From the NCBI GenBank assembly GCA_913041175.1, contig CAJWGW010000004.1, positions 1 through 32,469 of the forward strand: a stretch of 32,469 nt of DNA, given 5' to 3'. The stretch's first letter is position 1. Every line of letters starts with the position of its first letter. The DNA is from an uncultured bacterium (GTDB lineage: Bacteria > Patescibacteriota > Minisyncoccia > Phycocordibacterales > UBA2163). The notes beneath the pieces were generated by a model. That model made no database searches, was not told the origin of the DNA, and saw only the letters and a program-made list of their open reading frames with translations. The position numbers and the translations under genes are program-made. Positions 18,776 to 23,844 of the stretch are shown piece after piece.

Positions 18776-18803
18776 AGATTGTCTGATTTTCTTTTGCTCT
18801 CGG

Positions 18804-18831
18804 AGTATAGCAGTTTTTAGCTTGATATCAA
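18804..18831 (-). promoter_or_regulatory. Predicted rnr promoter
   Basis: Read on the minus strand: -35 TTGATA (18831-18826), a 16-nt spacer, and -10 TATACT (18809-18804). Transcription start falls near 18797, giving a leader of about 21 nt with no clear Shine-Dalgarno. It supports the ATG at 18775 as the real start. Its -35 is half of the palindrome TTGATATCAA shared with the rpsP promoter. Confidence 0.7.
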
Positions 18832-18850
18832 AACGGATTTTTGTTATCAT
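18822..18850 (+). promoter_or_regulatory. Predicted rpsP promoter sharing its -35 palindrome with rnr
   Basis: -35 TTGATA (18822-18827), a 17-nt spacer, and -10 TATCAT (18845-18850). Transcription start is near 18857, about 4 nt before the rpsP ATG, so the mRNA is essentially leaderless. Confidence 0.65.
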
Positions 18851-18860
18851 CTGTCTACTT

Positions 18861-19331
18861 ATGTTAAAAATACGGCTACAAAGAGTCGGACGAAAAAATG
18901 ACCCTTCCTTTAGGGCTGTTTGTGTTGATTCAAGAAAGAGTCCTAAAGTTGGCAAGCACACAGAAGTTCTTGGTTCGTATGACCCAAAACGTGACTATAT
19001 CGCTATAGATGGCGAGAGAGTAAAACATTGGATATCAAAAGGGGCTCAAGTGTCTGACACTATGCACAATCTTCTTGTAAAAGAGGGTGTTATAAAAGCC
19101 AAAAAAATCCACGTAGCAAAAGGAAAGAAGAAAGTAAAAAAGGAGATAAAAGCTGATGCAGAAACGCCAGCTGAAGAGAAAGAAGAAGCACCAAAAGAAG
19201 ATAAACCCAAAGAACCAGAGGCGCCAAAAGAAGAGGTAAAAGAAGAAGCTTTGATAGAGGAGAAAAAACCTGCCTCGCCGAGTCAAGGCGGGGAACAAGA
19301 AGTTGCTCCAGAAAAGAAAGAAGTGATATAA
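18861..19331 (+). CDS. rpsP: 30S ribosomal protein bS16 with a long charged C-terminal tail
   Basis: The first 80 or so residues are a standard bS16 core (MLKIRLQRVGRKNDPSFR; LGSYDPKRD; VKHWISKGAQVSDT), a small-subunit assembly protein. The frame opens further upstream, but the ATG at 18861 starts exactly at the conserved N-terminus. The protein is 156 aa; the family is usually 80-100 aa. The extra part is a Lys/Glu/Pro/Ala-rich low-complexity tail. It contains a GC-rich hairpin-encoded patch (PASPSQGGE) reminiscent of the PPAGG insertions elsewhere. The usual partners rimM and trmD are absent. The stop codon overlaps the -10 box of the next gene. Confidence 0.95.
   Translation: MLKIRLQRVGRKNDPSFRAVCVDSRKSPKVGKHTEVLGSYDPKRDYIAIDGERVKHWISKGAQVSDTMHNLLVKEGVIKAKKIHVAKGKKKVKKEIKADAETPAEEKEEAPKEDKPKEPEAPKEEVKEEALIEEKKPASPSQGGEQEVAPEKKEVI
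19273..19293. repeat. GC-rich hairpin in the rpsP tail
   Basis: CCTCGCC (19273-19279) and GGCGGGG (19287-19293) pair, with one G-T wobble, around loop GAGTCAA. It encodes Ala-Ser-Pro-Ser-Gln-Gly-Gly in an otherwise Lys/Glu-rich tail and stands out by its base composition. Confidence 0.5.
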
Positions 19332-19332
19332 T
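19303..19332 (+). promoter_or_regulatory. Extended -10 promoter overlapping the rpsP stop codon
   Basis: TTGCTC (19303-19308), an 18-nt spacer, a TGA extension and a consensus TATAAT (19327-19332). The rpsP TAA (19329-19331) lies inside the -10 box. The ATG of the next gene follows 7 nt later, so a leaderless mRNA is predicted. Confidence 0.65.
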
Positions 19333-19339
19333 TAATCTA

Positions 19340-19741
19340 ATGAAAAAAGCACTTATTTTCTTTTTTATACTTGCAATACTTCTCGTGCCTATTGCAAGTA
19401 TCCAAGCAGCACCTTTTGTAGGACAGATTGTACCAGAGTGTGCTCCAGACGGAATTTGTGGATTTTGTGACATTACGACATTAATACAAAATATCATTAA
19501 CTTTTTGATATATTTGGCGGTTGTTGTCGCGACATTGATGTTTGTGTATGCGGGCTTTAAATATCTCACTGCAGGTGGCAATCCAGAAAGGCTTAAAAGT
19601 GCTCACAAGATATTCTGGAATGTATTTTTTGGCCTTATCTTTGTACTCGCGGCATTTCTTATAGTCGACACTGTAATGAAAGCGTTTGTTGGTGGTGGAA
19701 ATGGAAAGCTTGGTACGTGGAATAAGATAGAGTGCAGATAA
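19340..19741 (+). CDS. Small secreted/membrane protein, T4SS-pilin-like
   Basis: The 133-aa protein begins with a clear signal peptide (MKKALIFFFILAILLVP..., cleavage probably after IQA near residue 22). A short Cys-containing segment follows, then two hydrophobic helices (about residues 50-70 and 91-110) separated by the loop FKYLTAGGNPERLKSAHK. This arrangement matches the small pilin-like proteins (T4SS_pilin, TrbC/VirB2-like) common in Patescibacteria. The assignment rests on topology and the YLTAGGNPE loop, not on a search. No other secretion genes are adjacent. Transcription probably starts at its own ATG. Confidence 0.7.
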   Translation: MKKALIFFFILAILLVPIASIQAAPFVGQIVPECAPDGICGFCDITTLIQNIINFLIYLAVVVATLMFVYAGFKYLTAGGNPERLKSAHKIFWNVFFGLIFVLAAFLIVDTVMKAFVGGGNGKLGTWNKIECR

Positions 19742-19752
19742 AATGAAATAAT

Positions 19753-19911
19753 ATGTCACAAGACAGATTAATAAAACTTGCTTGCGAAAAATGTAAAAGG
19801 ATTAATTATTGGAGTCGCAAGAACAAGAAAAAAGTGGAGCGCAAAATAGAGCTCAAGAAGTATTGCAAATGGTGCAAGAAACAGACAGTTCATAAAGAAT
19901 CCAAGAAATAA
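19753..19911 (+). CDS. rpmG: 50S ribosomal protein bL33, zinc-binding form
   Basis: A 52-codon frame starts at the ATG at 19753. It encodes a small, strongly basic protein with two CxxC pairs, CEKC (residues 11-14) and CKWC (38-41), and the bL33 signature YWSRKNKKK. This is the zinc-binding (C+) form of bL33, a large-subunit protein near the E site. It lies 11 nt after the pilin-like gene, and tRNA-Trp begins 6 nt after its stop, so protein and tRNA probably share a transcript. A TAAAAT box 8 nt before the ATG is a possible -10. Confidence 0.93.
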   Translation: MSQDRLIKLACEKCKRINYWSRKNKKKVERKIELKKYCKWCKKQTVHKESKK

Positions 19912-19917
19912 AATGAT

Positions 19918-19989
19918 GGGCCTATCGGTTAATTGGTAAACCACAGGTTTCCAAAACCTGGACTGCAGGTTCAAGTCCTGCTGGGCCCG
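19918..19989 (+). tRNA. tRNA-Trp (CCA)
   Basis: The acceptor GGGCCTA pairs with TGGGCCC (one T-G pair) and the discriminator is G. Anticodon stem CAGGT/ACCTG has loop TTCCAAA (anticodon CCA). The T arm is GCAGG-TTCAAGT-CCTGC. The 3' CCA is not encoded. It lies directly after rpmG and ends 3 nt before the miaA stop on the other strand. A36-A37-A38 fits the MiaA recognition rule. Confidence 0.96.
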
Positions 19990-19992
19990 CCC

Positions 19993-20889
19993 TTATTTTA
20001 GAAATTTCTTAATTTCTTTTTCTATTTTTCTTGTTTCATTTGGTTTAAACCATCTGATTCTTTTATCGCGTTTGAACCACCGCATCTGCCTTTTAGCGAA
20101 GCGTCTGATTTCTATCCCAAGTTTTGAGAGCATCTCTTGTTTGCCTAATTTCTTTTGCAAGTACAAGGCGAGATAGCGATATTCAAGTCCGAGTGCTTCC
20201 AAACGTTTCCACGAAAGCCCTTTAGAGTGCAGACGCTCCACTTCGCTCACCATCCCCTTACGCATTCGCGCTATGAGCCGAGTGTGGATTTTCTTTTTTA
20301 GTTTTTCATCTGTAAGTTTTAACCCTATCTGAAGGGCATCGTATTTGGGGAGAGTTTTAAGTTTTGGTACTTTGCCGAGTTCACGCGCGATTTCAATCGC
20401 GCGTATTAAGCGCCGTGGATTGTCTTTCTCAATCTCATCTGCGCGATTAGGGTCTAATTTTTTTAACATAGCAAAAAGCTCATATGTCGATTTCTTTTCG
20501 AGCTTTTTGCGAAGTGTGTAGTTGGGCATAACTGCCGGCAGTATTAGATTATCTACTATTGCCTGAATATAAAAGCCAGTCCCCCCGACTATTATTGGAA
20601 CTTTTTGGGGCTTATGGATTTCTGCAATTTTCTTGTCTGCAAGCTTTTTGTACTGCGCGACAGAAAACTTCCGTTTCGGATTTGCGACATCAAGTAAGTG
20701 ATGAGACACTCCGCGCATCTCTTTTTTAGTAATTTTCCCGCTTCCTATGTCTAGCCCTTTGTACACTTGCCTAGAGTCAGCAGAGATAATCTCCCCACCG
20801 AATTGCTTTGCGAGTTTGACTGCCAGCTCACTCTTACCAGTTGCAGTTTGTCCTAATATGACTATAATTTTCGGCTTACTTTTGTTCAC
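19993..20889 (-). CDS. miaA: tRNA dimethylallyltransferase MiaA
   Basis: This enzyme adds a dimethylallyl group to A37 of tRNAs that read codons beginning with U. It has the P-loop GQTATGKS, the ISADSRQVYKGLDIGSGK substrate loop, GGTGFYIQA, and a basic C-terminal part (QMRWFKRDKRIRWF). I choose the GTG at 20889 (298 aa), which leaves the normal few residues before the P-loop. An ATG at 20955 would add 22 residues, but these come from a hairpin and from a duplicated tRNA-Leu end, so it is less likely. A 22-nt near-perfect palindrome lies in the gene at 20383-20404. Confidence 0.93.
   Translation of the reverse strand: MNKSKPKIIVILGQTATGKSELAVKLAKQFGGEIISADSRQVYKGLDIGSGKITKKEMRGVSHHLLDVANPKRKFSVAQYKKLADKKIAEIHKPQKVPIIVGGTGFYIQAIVDNLILPAVMPNYTLRKKLEKKSTYELFAMLKKLDPNRADEIEKDNPRRLIRAIEIARELGKVPKLKTLPKYDALQIGLKLTDEKLKKKIHTRLIARMRKGMVSEVERLHSKGLSWKRLEALGLEYRYLALYLQKKLGKQEMLSKLGIEIRRFAKRQMRWFKRDKRIRWFKPNETRKIEKEIKKFLK
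20383..20404. repeat. GC-rich palindrome inside miaA
   Basis: ACGCGCGATT (20383-20392) and AATCGCGCGT (20395-20404) form a perfect 10-bp inverted repeat around 2 nt. It encodes ordinary MiaA residues (IRAIEIAR), so it is not a length insertion. Confidence 0.6.
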
Positions 20890-20898
20890 ATTTTTATG

Positions 20899-21074
20899 TT
20901 GTGCCGGAGGTGAGACTCGGCCACGAATCACTAAGTATTTTACTTCGTTCCTCATAAAATACTAAGTGTTCTCGACCCCGCCTCAGTGCTCAGACCAGTG
21001 GCGCACTTCCGGCTTTCGAGTCTCACAAACAACCAGCAATAAAAAATAAACAACAAAGAGTTGATTATTTTTCA
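20899..21074. repeat. tRNA-Leu 3'-end duplicate and structured remnant
   Basis: Bases 20899-20919 repeat exactly the last 21 nt at the 3' end of tRNA-Leu (21075-21095), in the same orientation. The interval between them contains a 14-nt inverted repeat with one mismatch (20929-20942 and 20955-20968). A second pair, GTGAGACTCG (20910-20919) and CGAGTCTCAC (21017-21026), is also present. On the minus strand GCCGGA and TCCGGC could form an acceptor-like stem, but no anticodon arm can be drawn. It is either a tRNA pseudogene or a leftover attachment site. Confidence 0.55.
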
Positions 21075-21077
21075 TTG

Positions 21078-21159
21078 TGCCGGAGGTGAGACTCGAACTC
21101 ACAAGCCTTGCAGCATACGATTTTGAGTCGTACGTGTATACCAATTCCACCACTCCGGC
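21078..21159 (-). tRNA. tRNA-Leu (CAA)
   Basis: Read on the minus strand, the acceptor GCCGGAG pairs with CTCCGGC and the discriminator is A. The anticodon stem TACGA/TCGTA has loop CTCAAAA (anticodon CAA, codon UUG). The variable arm is class II. The T arm is GTGAG-TTCGAGT-CTCAC. The 3' CCA is not encoded. A36-A37-A38 makes it a MiaA substrate. Confidence 0.95.
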
Positions 21160-21183
21160 AATAAAACAAGTGTACTTGAGTTT

Positions 21184-21210
21184 TTTACATAAATCAATTT
21201 GTGATACAAT
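21184..21210 (+). promoter_or_regulatory. Predicted parB promoter (extended -10)
   Basis: A TGA extension precedes -10 TACAAT (21205-21210). A weak TTTACA (21184-21189) sits 15 nt upstream of the -10. Transcription start near 21217 leaves about 4 nt before the ATG at 21221, and it would exclude the ATG at 21209. Confidence 0.5.
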
Positions 21211-21220
21211 GATAAAAAAT

Positions 21221-22231
21221 ATGGAAAATCAATTTCACAATGACTCAATATATTGGGTTGAACTTCACAAAATAAAGCCCAACCCATACCAACCACGGCG
21301 TGAGTTTAACCCGCTGAAGCTAAATGACTTGGCGGACTCTATCCGTCAGTACGGTGTACTTCAGCCACTCGTTGTAACACGACACGAAAGTGAGACAGAC
21401 GATGGAGGACTCTCTGCAGAGTATGAACTTATCGCAGGCGAGAGGCGACTGAAAGCATCAGGGCTTGCAGGTATCAACCAAGTACCTGTAATTATAAGAA
21501 GTGTAGCGGACGACGGCAGAGTAAAACTTGAACTTGCAATAATTGAGAACCTTCAGCGCGAAGATCTAAATCCTATAGACAGAGCATATGCATTCTCACG
21601 ACTTGTAAATGAGTTTGACTTTAAGCACGGAGAGATTGGGAGTAAAGTCGGTAAGAGCCGTGAGTATGTATCAAACTCCATTCGCCTCCTCTCTCTTCCG
21701 GAGGAAGTCCAGCAGGCGCTTTCTGAAGGCAAGATAGCGGAGGGGCATGCAAGGCCAGTACTAATGCTTGCGGACAGACCGGAAGAGCAGATGACAATCT
21801 TTAAAGAAATAATGATGAAAAAGCTCACGGTGCGTGAAGCAGAAGCAATATCAAGAAGGATTGCAGTAGACAGGGTAAGAAAACACTCAAGAACTTTTGA
21901 CCCTGAAATGGTTGAGCTTGAAAACCAACTTACAGAAAAGCTTGGCACTCGAGTAATAATTGAGAGAAAGGAAGTAGGCGGGCGACTTACTATAAACTTT
22001 TTCTCCCCCGATGATTTGCATGGGCTTTTGGATATTTTAAATAAAGAAGAAGGTACAATAGGACAAGAAAAGGTAGAAAAATTTATAGAAAACAATAAAG
22101 AAGAGCTACGTGAGAAAGAAGAAGCCGAAAACGCTGAAGATGCCGAGGAAGAACAAGAGCCAATTGACGATAGATCCGAAAAAGAAAAAGAAGAAGAAGA
22201 TTTATATTCTATCAAAAACTTTTCTATTTAA
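21221..22231 (+). CDS. parB: Chromosome-partitioning protein ParB
   Basis: ParB binds parS sites, spreads as a CTP-dependent clamp and drives origin segregation with ParA. The 336-aa protein has the N-terminal ParB/sulfiredoxin-like domain (KIKPNPYQPR; GVLQPLVV), the CTP-binding arginine motif AGERR, the ENLQREDLNPI segment and the DNA-binding helix-turn-helix (KVGKSREYVSNSIRLL; EGHARPVL). The C-terminal 60 residues are Glu/Lys-rich. The frame is open back to 21077, but that part crosses tRNA-Leu, so I use the ATG at 21221. No parA and no clear parS is visible. Its stop overlaps that of relA/spoT on the other strand. Confidence 0.94.
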   Translation: MENQFHNDSIYWVELHKIKPNPYQPRREFNPLKLNDLADSIRQYGVLQPLVVTRHESETDDGGLSAEYELIAGERRLKASGLAGINQVPVIIRSVADDGRVKLELAIIENLQREDLNPIDRAYAFSRLVNEFDFKHGEIGSKVGKSREYVSNSIRLLSLPEEVQQALSEGKIAEGHARPVLMLADRPEEQMTIFKEIMMKKLTVREAEAISRRIAVDRVRKHSRTFDPEMVELENQLTEKLGTRVIIERKEVGGRLTINFFSPDDLHGLLDILNKEEGTIGQEKVEKFIENNKEELREKEEAENAEDAEEEQEPIDDRSEKEKEEEDLYSIKNFSI

Positions 22232-23823
22232 TCTTTACGGGCTATAACATTTTTTATATGCCTTTGCGCCACTGATGTTTTTGTCATATCAAGCCACTTT
22301 CTTGTGGGAGAGCTTGACGGTTTGGTCTCCACATCCACAATATCTCCGTTTTTGAGCTTCGTGCCAATAGATACGAATTTTTCATTTACTCTTGCACCCG
22401 AGATGTGATTACCAATATCAGAGTGAATGGCGTAGGCAAAATCAATAGGACTTGAGTCAGCAGGGAGGTCTATTACATCTCCTTTAGGAGAGAATACAAA
22501 TACTCTGTGACTAAAGAAGTCGGATTTCAGGTCATCAAGGAATTCTTTTGATTCGGGGACACTTTTTTGTTCTTCTGCAATTTGTTTAATCCACTTTGGT
22601 ATATTGTGGGCAGAGTATGTCTGTTTTGTATCTTTTTGTTTCTTTTTTCTTCCGCTAAGTTTTTTCTCTCCGCCAGCTGGCGGATTTCCCTCCGCTTTCT
22701 CTCCTCCGCTACGATATTTTTTTATACGGTTTGCTATTCCTGAAGACAGTAAATCTCTTACCCATGAAATATTAAAGCTACTTTTCTTTTTTCCATCTCC
22801 TACTTTATAAGATATATGAGATGCGATTCCGTATTCCGCTTCTTTGTGCATTTCTTCTGTTCTTATCTGGATTTCTACAAGGTTTCCGTCGCCTGTAAAA
22901 ATCGTAGTATGTAGACTTCTGTATCCGTTTGGGCGTGGGAAAGCGATATAATCTTTTATTTTTCCTGGAAGCGGACGCCAGATACTATGCACTATACCGA
23001 GTACTTTATAACAGTCACTTATTGTTGGGACGATAATGCGAAGAGCTGAAATATCTCTGATTTTTTCAATATTTTTCTCTTTTCTCTCAAGTTTTCTGTA
23101 TAAACTGTAGAGCTGTTTCATTCTGTGGTCAGTCCTGAAATTTATGATTCCGTTTTTCGCGAGTTCCTTTTTTAGAGATTTATCAATTTTTACAAGCCGT
23201 TTCAATGTCTCCTTGTTTCTTTGTTTCCTAAGAGTAACAACTTCCTCATATTTTTCTGGATAAATATATGGAAATGCTAAATCCTCAAGTTCTCCTTTCA
23301 TCTGCCCCATACCGAGGCGGTCTGCAATCTGCGCGTATATTTCAATCGTCTCGTGAGCATTCCTTTGCTGACTTTCTTCACTGTTGTATTGAAGCGTTTG
23401 CATATTGTGTAGACGGTCTGCGAGCTTTATAATCAAAACGCGAATATCTTGTGATGTGACAACAAAAAGCTTACGCAGTGACTCCGCGTGTTTTTTCTGT
23501 CCTCTATACCGAAGCATTCCAAGTTCAGTTACTCCTTGTATAAGCCGTGTCACTTCATCACCAAATTTTTTCCGAAGCTCCTCTTCAGTAACATCCACAT
23601 CCTCTATAGAGTCGTGTAGGAGCCCTGCTGATATGGTCTTTGCTCCCATACCGAGCCCTGCGAGGATTTTCGCAACCTCACTTAGATGCACTATATATGG
23701 GTCTCCCGAGTTTCTCTTATGGTTCTTATGCGCTTTTTCTGCAAATTTATATGCCTTACAAATAAGGTCTTTATCCTCGTCAGAGGGAGAATCCATCAAA
23801 TTTAATATGTCTTTAACACTCAT
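22228..23823 (-). CDS. relA: Bifunctional (p)ppGpp synthetase/hydrolase, RelA/SpoT family, short form
   Basis: The 531-aa protein makes and degrades (p)ppGpp. The hydrolase domain looks active (LLHDSIED and LADRLHNMQ). The synthetase has HRMKQLYSLYRK, NGYRSLHT and EIQIRTEEMH. At the RxKD/ExDD site it reads KIKD, like bifunctional Rel enzymes. A TGS domain follows (RVFVFSPKGDVIDLP). The protein then ends: the helical, zinc-finger/CC and ACT domains of long Rel (about 700-740 aa) are missing. A basic linker before TGS contains the PPAGG palindrome insertion. The gene follows topA by 21 nt; a TAGAAT box ends 6 nt before its ATG. Confidence 0.95.
   Translation of the reverse strand: MSVKDILNLMDSPSDEDKDLICKAYKFAEKAHKNHKRNSGDPYIVHLSEVAKILAGLGMGAKTISAGLLHDSIEDVDVTEEELRKKFGDEVTRLIQGVTELGMLRYRGQKKHAESLRKLFVVTSQDIRVLIIKLADRLHNMQTLQYNSEESQQRNAHETIEIYAQIADRLGMGQMKGELEDLAFPYIYPEKYEEVVTLRKQRNKETLKRLVKIDKSLKKELAKNGIINFRTDHRMKQLYSLYRKLERKEKNIEKIRDISALRIIVPTISDCYKVLGIVHSIWRPLPGKIKDYIAFPRPNGYRSLHTTIFTGDGNLVEIQIRTEEMHKEAEYGIASHISYKVGDGKKKSSFNISWVRDLLSSGIANRIKKYRSGGEKAEGNPPAGGEKKLSGRKKKQKDTKQTYSAHNIPKWIKQIAEEQKSVPESKEFLDDLKSDFFSHRVFVFSPKGDVIDLPADSSPIDFAYAIHSDIGNHISGARVNEKFVSIGTKLKNGDIVDVETKPSSSPTRKWLDMTKTSVAQRHIKNVIARKD
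22669..22684. repeat. CCGCCAGC palindrome family, copy 3 (inside relA/spoT)
   Basis: TCCGCCAGCTGGCGGA is a perfect 16-bp palindrome. It is translated in frame as Pro-Pro-Ala-Gly-Gly in the Gly/Lys-rich linker between the synthetase and TGS domains. Confidence 0.85.
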
Positions 23824-23844
23824 CTTGTCATTCTATTCCTTTAA

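Noticed and set aside
18776-18961. N-terminal extension of RNase R
   Set aside because: It crosses the rnr promoter and the opposing rpsP start; the ATG at 18775 begins the conserved part.
20890-20955. 22-residue N-terminal extension of MiaA from an ATG at 20955
   Set aside because: It is made from a hairpin arm and the duplicated tRNA-Leu end; the GTG at 20889 gives the normal MiaA N-terminus.
21078-21220. N-terminal extension of ParB
   Set aside because: It would be translated across tRNA-Leu; a promoter-like box lies just before the ATG at 21221.
21553-22215. Long Ser-rich minus-strand frame opposite parB
   Set aside because: The Ser runs arise from the complement of the Glu/Lys-rich ParB tail; not a gene.
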